Source: Acidobacteriota bacterium (GTDB lineage Bacteria; Acidobacteriota; Terriglobia; Terriglobales; Acidobacteriaceae). From it: a stretch of 14,119 bases of DNA. Below the pieces are notes generated by a model, which worked only from the letters and a program-made list of their open reading frames with translations, had not been told where the DNA came from and did not search any database. A program made the position numbers and the translations under genes. Numbering within the stretch: the stretch's first letter is position 1; every line of letters begins with the position of its first letter. Of the stretch, positions 8,046 through 14,119 are shown in pieces. The stretch spans positions 1-14,119 of the forward strand of contig JAJZDO010000438.1 of NCBI GenBank assembly GCA_021805955.1. Direction: 5' to 3'.

Positions 8046-9578
8046 CTAATTCATTTGTTGCAAGCTCGCCCTCATTCCGCGATTCAGGATGGATTCAAGA
8101 TAACCGCTCACAGCCTGAGACAAACCTGGCAGTTGCCGCAAATCCTTGCCCCACCAATCTTCCCGGCGCAGCACTTCTTCCGTCAGTTTGCGAACCCCGG
8201 CGGGCGAACCATCGCAATTCGACCAAAGACCGGCAAAGGTCTGCAAAATCGCAAGTTCATCCCGGATGAAATATTCCTTGCCGTCGCGACTGCCGACCAG
8301 CGCACCCTCCCGGAGAACAGTGCCACGATAAAAGGCAATCAGCGCGGCCAGACCGAACGTCAGGCGCGTGGGCAATTGGCCTTTGATCGCAAGATACTGT
8401 TCGACCGATGGCAGTACCCGCACCTTATATTTCGAAATTGAGTTCAAGGAGATACTGAGTAGCGCATGTTTGATAAAGGGATTGCTGAAGCGCTCAAAAA
8501 CCGAGGCTGCATATGCGTCCAGCTCAACCTTCGGCAAAGCCAACGTGGGAATCACCTCATCGTAAATGGCGCGCTTCATAAAGCCACTGATCAGCGGGTT
8601 CTTCATGCAATCGCCCACCAGGTCCTCACCCGCCAGATAGGCTGCCATCACAGCGGTCGTATGAGCCCCGTTCAGAATGCGCACCTTTCGGTCGCGATAT
8701 GACGTCATGTCCTCGGCAAAGATAACGTTGAAACCAGCCTTCCGGAGAGGCAGTTCACTGGCCAGCGAAGCAGGACCCTCAATCACCCACAAGTGGAAAG
8801 CTTCAGAGGTATTGAATAAATCATCGATGTATCCGGATTGCTGCCATAGCGTTTGAACTTCGTCCCGCGGGAAGCCGGTAACGATGCGATCCACTAATGT
8901 GTTTGTAAAGACATTGGCCCTTTCGATCCAAGCCACAATCTTCGACTCGAGATTCCAATTTGCGGCCGTTTGCAATACGGTTTTCCTCAGATTGTCGCCG
9001 TTGCGCTCAATCAATTCACAAGGTAGAAGAACAAATCCTTTGGACGGATCGCCGTTGAACGCCTTGTAGCGCTCCACCAGCAGCAGTGTTAGCTTCGCAG
9101 GAAACGAGGCAGGAGGTTGGTCGCACTGTTTGTCTTCAGCGCGGTATACGATACCGGCCTCCGTTGTGTTGGATACGATGAAACGAAGATCAGGATTGTG
9201 GGCACACTGCAGATATTCAGAAAACTGTGTGTACGGATCGATACCGCGGCGAATCGAGGCGATGACGCGCTTTTCGTCGACCAGCCGGCCATTTTCCAGA
9301 CCGCGAGCAAGGTGAGTGTAGAGGCCATCCTGCCGGTTTAGCTTGGCGACCATTCCGGTGGCGATCGACGGCACAACAACCACGCTGCCATTGAAGAGGC
9401 CTTGGCGGTTCATGCCATCCAGCATCCAGTCCACGAAACCTCTTAGAAAAACACCCGCGCCGAACTGGAGTACTTTTTCTGGAAGGGACTGGAGGGTTGC
9501 TTCCGGCGCCAGTTCCGAATGGCTCAGTAGAAACTCGGCACTCAAACGTGGCAGCGTTGCAGCGGTCGAGGTTTCCAT
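8046..9578 (-). CDS. uxaB: Tagaturonate reductase (altronate oxidoreductase)
   Basis: This enzyme interconverts D-tagaturonate and D-altronate with NAD(H) in galacturonate (pectin) breakdown. It is a polyol-specific long-chain dehydrogenase of the mannitol dehydrogenase family, 510 aa against about 483 in E. coli. Diagnostic stretches are VLQFGAGVFLRGFVDW (36-51, nucleotide binding), FIVSNTTEAGIVY (133-145), LLPCELIERNGDNL (184-197), NTLVDRIVTGFPRDE (226-240), the catalytic K298-x4-N303-x2-H306 motif, and NPFIKHALLSISLNSISK. ATG 9578 is chosen; a TTG at 9608 would add ten charged residues. The extra length is an N-terminal leader and a loop near GALVGSRDGKE. No other hexuronate genes (uxaA, uxaC, exu, kdg) are in view, so it is likely monocistronic. 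Confidence 0.93.
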   Translation of the reverse strand: METSTAATLPRLSAEFLLSHSELAPEATLQSLPEKVLQFGAGVFLRGFVDWMLDGMNRQGLFNGSVVVVPSIATGMVAKLNRQDGLYTHLARGLENGRLVDEKRVIASIRRGIDPYTQFSEYLQCAHNPDLRFIVSNTTEAGIVYRAEDKQCDQPPASFPAKLTLLLVERYKAFNGDPSKGFVLLPCELIERNGDNLRKTVLQTAANWNLESKIVAWIERANVFTNTLVDRIVTGFPRDEVQTLWQQSGYIDDLFNTSEAFHLWVIEGPASLASELPLRKAGFNVIFAEDMTSYRDRKVRILNGAHTTAVMAAYLAGEDLVGDCMKNPLISGFMKRAIYDEVIPTLALPKVELDAYAASVFERFSNPFIKHALLSISLNSISKYKVRVLPSVEQYLAIKGQLPTRLTFGLAALIAFYRGTVLREGALVGSRDGKEYFIRDELAILQTFAGLWSNCDGSPAGVRKLTEEVLRREDWWGKDLRQLPGLSQAVSGYLESILNRGMRASLQQMN

Positions 9579-9781
9579 CTCCCTTGCCCACCTTCTCTCC
9601 TTCACCAATGTACCAGCGTCACTCTGTCGCTTCAGAATGCGGTTTTCTGCTGCGCTGAGCAGGTCAGTCCTAGCCCTGTCCTCAAAGTTGGGGGATTGCA
9701 GGGGAGAAGAACGAACATTCCTGCCACGAGTCCAATCCGCGGAATCGAACTGGTGTCAGGGCTGGTGCATGTCTGCAAACC

Positions 9782-9795
9782 GTGTCACCGGACAC
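9782..9795. promoter_or_regulatory. Dyad GTGTC-N4-GACAC in the crp-uxaB spacer, candidate operator
   Basis: GTGTC-ACCG-GACAC is a perfect 5-4-5 dyad. Its right arm runs into ACATGCA (9794-9800), which also pairs with TGCATGT (9766-9772), giving a second overlapping inverted repeat. The 5-N4-5 spacing matches that of FNR-type sites (TTGAT-N4-ATCAA), although the bases differ. It lies about 205 bp upstream of uxaB and about 57 bp beyond the stop of the Crp-family gene, so it could be an operator or part of a transcript end. Function is inferred. Confidence 0.3.
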
Positions 9796-9851
9796 ATGCA
9801 AGCTTACCCGCTCCGCTCACTCCGTCCCTGTCGCCAGGCGCGAGATCCTTC

Positions 9852-10562
9852 TTAGACTTCCGCGTAGCTCGCCAGCTCCATTTGGTTGCGAATCATCAAA
9901 GTCGAACCGTGAAAATCGAGCAGATGACGGTTTTTGAAGTCGCTTAATGTGCGGGTGACCGTTTCGCGAGAGGCGCCAATGCACTCGCCGATTTCACCAT
10001 GCGTTAAGGTGAGCCTGAACTGGACACCATGGTCGGTCTGGTGGGCAGCAGCACATAACTCCAGCAGTAGCCGCGCCAACTTGACTGGCGCATTGGGTGC
10101 AAGTCCGACAGTGCGGAGCTGCTCGCAGGCGCGGGTGTAGTCCTGACTTAGGTCGCGTGCCACGCTTGCGTAAACAGCGGGATAGCGGAGGAGAAATTCC
10201 AGAAAATCCTGGCGACGCATCGATGCAATTTTGCACGGGTGCAGCGCCTCCGCAGTCACTTCATGTTCTCTGCCAGATAAAACTGAGGTCAGCCCGGGCA
10301 ATTCGCCAGGCCCCGCGATACGCAGAATCAGCCGTCTGCCATCGATCGAATTCATGGAAAGCTTCACCTGTCCATCCAGCACAACGAAGATGCGGGACGG
10401 GTTCTGCTTCTCCTCAAACAAGACTTCGCGGGACGCATATGTCTGGCGTTTTGACAGCGCCTCAAACTCTGCCATAGCCTCGCGTGGCAATGCCTTGAAA
10501 AACTCACCAGCTTGGTACGACTGGCAACGATCTGTGCGATCAGCTTGATAGGTATGTGGCAT
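9852..10562 (-). CDS. Crp/Fnr-family transcriptional regulator
   Basis: A DNA-binding regulator of 236 aa with an N-terminal cyclic-nucleotide-type beta-barrel (about 25-140; GQVKLSMNSIDGRRLILRIAGPGE at 64-87 is the barrel's hairpin region), a dimer helix (about 135-160) and a Crp-type winged helix (TLTHGEIGECIGASRETVTRTL, 185-206). The recognition helix SRETVTR keeps the R-E-xx-R set that E. coli CRP uses. There is no FNR-type Cys cluster, so it is probably not an oxygen-sensing Fe-S form; the ligand is unknown. ATG 10562 is chosen: AGGAG lies ten bases upstream, whereas for ATG 10571 it would be only one base away. The stop of the STAS gene (TGA, 10566-10564) is one base before this ATG, which indicates translational coupling and shared regulation. 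Confidence 0.92.
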   Translation of the reverse strand: MPHTYQADRTDRCQSYQAGEFFKALPREAMAEFEALSKRQTYASREVLFEEKQNPSRIFVVLDGQVKLSMNSIDGRRLILRIAGPGELPGLTSVLSGREHEVTAEALHPCKIASMRRQDFLEFLLRYPAVYASVARDLSQDYTRACEQLRTVGLAPNAPVKLARLLLELCAAAHQTDHGVQFRLTLTHGEIGECIGASRETVTRTLSDFKNRHLLDFHGSTLMIRNQMELASYAEV

Positions 10563-10563
10563 G

Positions 10564-10893
10564 TCAAACATTCTCCTGATTGTCGTTCGTTGTATTGCGC
10601 TGAGCTTGCTCTGCAAAAGACTCGGTCAGCGGGCTTCCCGTAAGAATTGATGGCTTTTTCTCTCGACATATCTGGCGCAGTACCTGCATGCCGCTTACGT
10701 CGATATAGGTCACATTCCGCAAATCCAGAGTCACCAATCGCTCTTTGAGAGTGCTGGCGAGGTCGCCCCACACTGCTTGCAGTTCCTCAGCCCAGGGGCC
10801 GACGACTCTTCCTTCAAGCTTGATCACCGTAGAGCCGGGATGATTCTGGATCGTTATTCGCAACGTAAAGTGGCTCGTGCCTGCGCCATGCAC
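10564..10893 (-). CDS. Small STAS-domain protein (anti-sigma-factor-antagonist-like)
   Basis: A single STAS domain of 109 aa, the usual size of SpoIIAA-like anti-anti-sigma factors: LRITIQ then STVIKLEGRVVGPWAEEL (about 21-38) and VTLDLRNVTYIDVSGMQVLR (54-73). In SpoIIAA the phospho-acceptor is the Ser right after Asp in D-S-S-G; here the same place is Val (D-V-S-G), with only the second Ser kept. A classic phosphorylation switch is therefore doubtful. The C-terminus is polar and short. The start is a GTG with a poor ribosome site; an in-frame TTG at 10863, at the domain edge, is an alternative. It is almost certainly co-translated with the Crp-family gene, separated by one base. Its target partner is unknown; no anti-sigma kinase gene is in the window. 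Confidence 0.82.
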   Translation of the reverse strand: MHGAGTSHFTLRITIQNHPGSTVIKLEGRVVGPWAEELQAVWGDLASTLKERLVTLDLRNVTYIDVSGMQVLRQICREKKPSILTGSPLTESFAEQAQRNTTNDNQENV

Positions 10894-10900
10894 TCTGTAA

Positions 10901-10915
10901 TGGCACGTGCGTTGC
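10901..10915 (+). promoter_or_regulatory. Sigma-54 (-24/-12) promoter consensus
   Basis: TGGCACG-TGCG-TTGC matches the sigma-54 consensus TGGCACG-N4-TTGC at all 11 defined bases with correct spacing. It points right, giving a start near 10927 and a transcript running into the 3' end of the sigma-54 activator gene in antisense. Because TGGCA (10901-10905) and TGCCA (10913-10917) form an interrupted palindrome, the minus strand also carries GG-N10-GC (8 of 11 matches). That would start near 10891, inside the annotated GTG of the STAS gene. Activity is inferred from sequence only. Confidence 0.6.
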
Positions 10916-10940
10916 CAAACGCAAAACGACGCGCACGTGC
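10903..10940. promoter_or_regulatory. Pair of GCACGTGC palindromes 30 bp apart
   Basis: The 8-bp palindrome GCACGTGC occurs at 10903-10910 and again at 10933-10940, on nearly the same helical face (about three turns apart). The first overlaps the sigma-54-like promoter. This arrangement would suit a dimeric regulator binding twice upstream of the STAS-crp pair or over the sigma-54 site. Confidence 0.35.
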
Positions 10941-11022
10941 ATTCTGCATGCCGTTAAAAAGGAATGAGTTATATGGAAATATAGAGGTGGACGGGGTGCG
11001 GCTTGAAGGGACAAGTGACGAC

Positions 11023-11046
11023 ATGACGAAGACGAGATTTCGTCAT
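11023..11046. terminator. Hairpin just past the activator gene, possible weak terminator
   Basis: ATGACGAA (11023-11030) pairs with TTCGTCAT (11039-11046) over 8 bp around an 8-base loop. It begins five bases beyond the stop of the minus-strand activator gene. No U-run follows on either strand, so it is not a canonical intrinsic terminator. It could also end a short + transcript from the sigma-54-like promoter. Confidence 0.3.
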
Positions 11047-11051
11047 CCAGA

Positions 11052-13334
11052 CTACATATAGTCGCTGCGCTCGATACCAAGCTTCTTCAGCTTGGAGTTC
11101 AAGGTTGTACGTTTCAGTCCCAAGCGCTCTGCTGCTCCCCCGGAACCACCAATCATTCCGCGGGTTTCCCGGAGTATTCGAAGAATGTGCTCCCGTTCGG
11201 CGGCCTCCAAATTGGAGTCGACCTCGGGAACAGCATCCGTTTCCGTGTTGGCCAGCTCCGCCAGTGGAACATGGAGCACACTACTGCGCGTCAAAATCAC
11301 GGCGCGCTCAATAAAGTTTTCCAGCTCACGGATGTTGCCCGGCCATTTCCAACCCGTAAGCGCCTTCATCGATTCCTCTGGGATGGATTCGATGGTCTTG
11401 CCCATGCGACGGCTGTGTTTGTCGACAAAATGGCGAACCAACATCGGGATGTCGCTGCGACGATCACGCAACGGCGGAGAAACCACCGGGAAAACCTTCA
11501 GTCGGTAATATAGATCGCTGCGAAACTGCTTCTCCGCAACCATTTTCTCCAGGTCGCGATTCGTCGCCGCAATCAGGCGAACATCCACCCGGATGTTCTG
11601 CGTTCCACCCAGTCGCTCGATCTCCCGTTCCTGCAGCGCGCGCAGCAGCTTGGGTTGAAGATCCAGCGGCAGCTCACCGATTTCGTCCAGGAACAAAGTG
11701 CCTTCGTGGGCCAATTCAAGCCTTCCCATTCTGCGCGCAATCGCTCCAGTAAAGGCGCCTTTCTCATGGCCAAAAAGCTCGCTTTCCAGCAGGCCCGCAG
11801 GAATCGCCGCACAGTTCAGTTTGATAAAAGTTCTCTCGCGTCGAGGGCTCAAGCGATGAATCGCGCGCGCCAACAGCTCCTTGCCTGTCCCCGTCTCGCC
11901 CTGGATCAGCACGGTGGCATCCGTGGGCGCTACTGTTTCAATGTCCTGCAGCACATGTTTCAGGCCAGTACTCTCGCCGACGATGTCCTCGAACCGATGC
12001 TCCATGTTCAGTTCATCTTCGAGGTATTTCTTCTCCTGCGAAAGCTTGTCCCGCAGATCGGCAATCTGTCGAAACGCGAGTCCATTGTTCACCGCCATCG
12101 CAATCTGACCCGCGATCTGCCCCAGCATGCCGGCTTCACGCTGCGTGAACGCCGACTCCATGCGGCTGGCCACCATCAGCGTCCCAAGCGTTTGTCCACG
12201 GTTGATCAGCGGCACCCAGCATCCGGACAACATCTGCTTGTCTGTCAGATGCCGCACCGTCTCTTTCGCATATGGGCCCAGGTTGATTTGATTCAGCACA
12301 ACCGGCTCGCCAAGCCGAAATGCCGAGCCTGCAGGCGAATCTTCAATGGAGATGATGGTCTCACTATGGATAGCCTGTTTGTCCTCGCCGGATTCAAGAA
12401 ACTGCACCCGGAGACCGCCGGAGACCGGGTCGCGCAGCGCCAGCGTGGCGCAATCATGAGGAACGACATCTCGAATGCTGGCCGAGATTGCAGAGAGCAT
12501 TTTGCGGATATCTACATTCGCCAGCAGAACGGCGCTCAATTGCAGCATCAAGGCTTCTTCCGCGCGTTTTCGGTCGGTAAAATCTCGAGTGATCTTTGCA
12601 AATCCGGTTAACTCGTTGTTCTGGTCGAAAATCGGCGTAATGACCACGTTTGCCCAGAAACGCGAGCCATCTTTGCGGATGCGCCACCCTTCCACCTCAA
12701 ATCTTCCCTTGGCTTTGGCGATCCCCAGCTGCTCCTGCGGCTTTTTCTGCTCCGTGTCATCGCTGGGGTAGAAAATGGAAAAGTGCTGCCCAATGATTTC
12801 TTCCGCGGTATAGCCTTTGATTCGCTGTGCTCCGGGATTCCAGGTCGCGACAAATCCTTTAGGATCGAGCAGAAAAATAGCGTAATCCTTAACGCTATCG
12901 ACAATCGTCCGCAACTGCTGATCGGATCGTCGCAGCGATTCCTGCGCCATGCGCTGAAAAGAAACATCCCGCACAAAGCTCAGAACGATCATCCCGTTCG
13001 CCGTCTCCATCGGCCGCAACATGATGTCTACCGGGACTTCGCTTCCGTCTTTGCGCAACCCAAGAAGGTTCAGTCCGCCGCCCATGGACCGGGTTCGCGG
13101 ATGCGCGTTATAGCCTTCGCGGTGGGCAGGATGACGGCTGCGGAAACGCTCCGGAACCAGATTCTCGATCGGCTGGCCGATCAGCTCTTGCCGACTATAC
13201 CCAAAAATAGCTTCTGCCTGCTCATTTGCTTCGCGGATGCGCCCTTGCGCATCCGTAACGAGAACGGCGTCGGGAGAAAGATCGAACAGCGCTTCTAAGG
13301 TCGCTGGAAAAGCAAAGGCATCTTCTGGAAGCAT
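11052..13334 (-). CDS. Sigma-54-dependent transcriptional activator, PAS-PAS-GAF-AAA+-Fis HTH (FhlA-like)
   Basis: A 760-aa bacterial enhancer-binding protein that remodels RNA polymerase-sigma-54 by ATP hydrolysis. Order: PAS1 (about 12-125; [12 protein letters not shown]), PAS2 (about 138-255; [21 protein letters not shown]), GAF (about 265-420), a coiled linker (420-447), then AAA+ (about 449-690). AAA+ motifs: Walker A GETGTGKE (479-486), GAFTGA loop (526-531) that contacts sigma-54, Walker B LFLDE (547-551), and R-finger region FRSDLYYRL (604-612). The C-terminal Fis-type helix-turn-helix is about 715-754 ([23 protein letters not shown]). There is no receiver domain, so the signal enters through PAS/GAF ligands rather than a histidine kinase. 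The intact GAFTGA supports true sigma-54 use. The ribosome site is weak (GTAGGTAG about 12 bases upstream). The nearest consensus sigma-54 site is at 10901-10915. Confidence 0.95.
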   Translation of the reverse strand: MLPEDAFAFPATLEALFDLSPDAVLVTDAQGRIREANEQAEAIFGYSRQELIGQPIENLVPERFRSRHPAHREGYNAHPRTRSMGGGLNLLGLRKDGSEVPVDIMLRPMETANGMIVLSFVRDVSFQRMAQESLRRSDQQLRTIVDSVKDYAIFLLDPKGFVATWNPGAQRIKGYTAEEIIGQHFSIFYPSDDTEQKKPQEQLGIAKAKGRFEVEGWRIRKDGSRFWANVVITPIFDQNNELTGFAKITRDFTDRKRAEEALMLQLSAVLLANVDIRKMLSAISASIRDVVPHDCATLALRDPVSGGLRVQFLESGEDKQAIHSETIISIEDSPAGSAFRLGEPVVLNQINLGPYAKETVRHLTDKQMLSGCWVPLINRGQTLGTLMVASRMESAFTQREAGMLGQIAGQIAMAVNNGLAFRQIADLRDKLSQEKKYLEDELNMEHRFEDIVGESTGLKHVLQDIETVAPTDATVLIQGETGTGKELLARAIHRLSPRRERTFIKLNCAAIPAGLLESELFGHEKGAFTGAIARRMGRLELAHEGTLFLDEIGELPLDLQPKLLRALQEREIERLGGTQNIRVDVRLIAATNRDLEKMVAEKQFRSDLYYRLKVFPVVSPPLRDRRSDIPMLVRHFVDKHSRRMGKTIESIPEESMKALTGWKWPGNIRELENFIERAVILTRSSVLHVPLAELANTETDAVPEVDSNLEAAEREHILRILRETRGMIGGSGGAAERLGLKRTTLNSKLKKLGIERSDYM

Positions 13335-13781
13335 GTGCGCTACTACCTACTGTAAGCGTTCCAGCTTGGATTCGCCGAGTGTCCTTAAGATGAATTTCAA
13401 AGATTCGGTCTAGCCGCCAGCATGCCCAGTTGCGAACGATATACCAGAGAACAGTTCCATCGCCGCACCAGGGGTTGCAACACATACAATGACAGTTTTA
13501 CCAAAATTGCCCTAAAATCGAACCGTGTTGTTGGGAAAAGCTAACTGCCTCTTCTGACCAAACAACCCGAACCTTGCTAAAGGATTAGGTCAGCGGGTCT
13601 GGCCCAATCAGCTTGCTTTCATTTTTTGCAGGGTGCCGGCACTGTGATCGTCGTGTTCAGCGGTGTCAGTGCAGGTGTTGGCCCTCGGTTCGTTCGCCGT
13701 GCCTGTCGGCCTTACCAGGCCACTTTCGTCATTAGGCACTGTCGTAGATACTGTCTTCATGTCAGCGACTGCTGCAGTACC
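13335..13781. other. 447-bp spacer upstream of the activator, no supportable gene
   Basis: It carries the leader of the minus-strand activator gene and then sequence with only short, unrecognised frames on both strands. An AT-rich stretch (about 13490-13520) could hold the activator's promoter, but I see no clear -35/-10 pair and no sigma-54 site for it. The part from about 13630 to the IS border gives no recognisable product. Confidence 0.5.
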
Positions 13782-13798
13782 AGGGCGCGTTAACACTA
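13782..13798 (+). repeat. Left terminal inverted repeat of the IS5-family remnant
   Basis: AGGGCGCGTTAACACTA; it matches the reverse complement of 14091-14107 at 16 of 17 positions (C/T difference at base 7). Confidence 0.85.
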
Positions 13799-13826
13799 AG
13801 TCGCGACCTCCTGATGGACTGCAAAT

Positions 13827-14093
13827 ATGGAGATCGGCGAGGCGCAGTACCGTCGTATCGAGCCGATTCTGCCGCGCCAGCGCGGCAATGTGAGCATGTC
13901 GAATCTCACCCCAAGAGCAACCGCCTGCAACCCTGGCGGTACGACCAGGGCATCTACCGCAAACGCAATCAGATCGAGCGGCTCTTTCGGCGACTCAAGG
14001 GCTTCCGCCGCATCTTCTCCCGCCTCGATAAACTCGATGTCGTGTTCACTTGCTTTCTTCTACTTCGCTCTCATCGTCGAAGCCCTTAGATAG
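13827..14093 (+). pseudogene. IS5-family transposase remnant, N- and C-terminal ends fused, two frame breaks
   Basis: The N-terminal part reads MEIGEAQYRRIEPILPRQRGNV, the typical opening of IS5-type DDE transposases. Near 13905-13912 the sequence jumps to the C-terminal region, now in another frame: LQPWRYDQGIYRKRNQIERL then FRRLKGFRRIFSRLDKLDVVF. The catalytic-core region between, with the first two acidic residues of the DDE triad, is absent. After DVVF an apparent extra A (14048) shifts the frame back, and the last residues LAFFYFALIVEALR end at TAG 14091-14093 at the start of the right inverted repeat. The gene cannot make an active transposase. Confidence 0.88.
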
Positions 14094-14107
14094 TGTTAAC
14101 ACGCCCT
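14091..14107 (-). repeat. Right terminal inverted repeat of the IS5-family remnant
   Basis: TAGTGTTAACACGCCCT; the transposase stop codon TAG forms its first three bases. Confidence 0.85.
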
Positions 14108-14119
14108 AGGCCAGAACCT

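Larger units (their letters stand above)
13782..14107 (+). mobile_element. Internally deleted IS5-family element (MITE-like, 326 bp)
   Basis: Imperfect 17-bp inverted ends (16 of 17 matching) enclose the two extremities of an IS5-family transposase gene fused together; roughly the central two thirds of the gene is missing compared with a normal copy of about 250-270 codons. Such deletion derivatives can be moved by a full-length relative through their ends. No clear target-site duplication could be assigned, and the right end lies 12 bases from the window edge. Confidence 0.85.

Noticed and set aside
9579..9608. Upstream TTG start for uxaB
   Set aside because: It would add ten mostly charged residues absent from the family; ATG 9578 fits the family better, though its ribosome site is only fair.
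9735..9757. tRNA T-loop-like GTTCGATTCC on the minus strand
   Set aside because: The flanking bases do not form the 5-bp T stem, and no anticodon arm or acceptor stem can be drawn upstream.
10948..11061. 37-codon frame downstream of the sigma-54-like promoter (MPLKRNELYG...)
   Set aside because: No ribosome site precedes its ATG and it runs into the antisense of the activator gene; a non-coding transcript fits better.
11077..11095. 7-bp hairpin CCAAGCT/AGCTTGG
   Set aside because: It lies inside the coding sequence for the activator's HTH (KLKKLG codons) and is explained by repeated Lys-Leu codons.
13608..13796. 62-codon minus-strand frame beside the IS remnant
   Set aside because: It has no motif, its start lies inside the IS end, and it shows no ribosome site; treated as chance.

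Overview
The window looks like chromosomal DNA of a moderately GC-rich Gram-negative soil-type bacterium, most likely an acidobacterium. That placement is inference: it rests on the general flavour of the proteins (SHMT, FhlA-like PAS/GAF activator, divergent STAS protein, REP-associated transposase) and not on a marker comparison. No phage, plasmid backbone, CRISPR array, tRNA or rRNA was seen.

Left part (1-2750). Two hypothetical genes converge: a 261-aa helical protein on + (252-1037) and a 136-aa protein on - (1703-2113). Between them sits a compact 621-bp REP/RAYT unit (1061-1681). It is an HUH-type REP-associated tyrosine transposase gene, interrupted by an in-frame TAA, between two perfect 38-bp inverted repeats, each of which folds into an 11-bp hairpin. 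A 636-bp spacer with small palindromes and a 21-bp tandem duplication follows.

Middle part (2750-9580). Housekeeping and metabolic genes, nearly all on -: an extended-SDR nucleotide-sugar epimerase, the RNase P RNA gene rnpB (on +, divergent from the epimerase), a DUF4126 membrane protein, glyA (serine hydroxymethyltransferase), an EntS-like MFS exporter and uxaB (tagaturonate reductase). Spacers of 180-275 bp suggest separate transcripts rather than one operon.

Right part (9850-14119). A regulatory block on -: a large sigma-54-dependent activator (PAS-PAS-GAF-AAA+-Fis HTH), then a small STAS-domain protein whose stop lies one base before the start of a Crp-family regulator, so those two are probably translationally coupled. 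Between activator and STAS gene lies a sequence matching the -24/-12 sigma-54 promoter consensus at every defined position. It points on + toward the 3' end of the activator gene; the opposite strand of the same near-palindrome keeps the essential GG-N10-GC. This suggests a sigma-54-driven small or antisense RNA, or a bidirectional control point. The window ends in a 326-bp internally deleted IS5-family element with 17-bp inverted ends and fused N- and C-terminal transposase remnants.

The best candidate for something undescribed is the activator / sigma-54 site / STAS-Crp block. Its STAS protein lacks the usual phospho-acceptor Ser.
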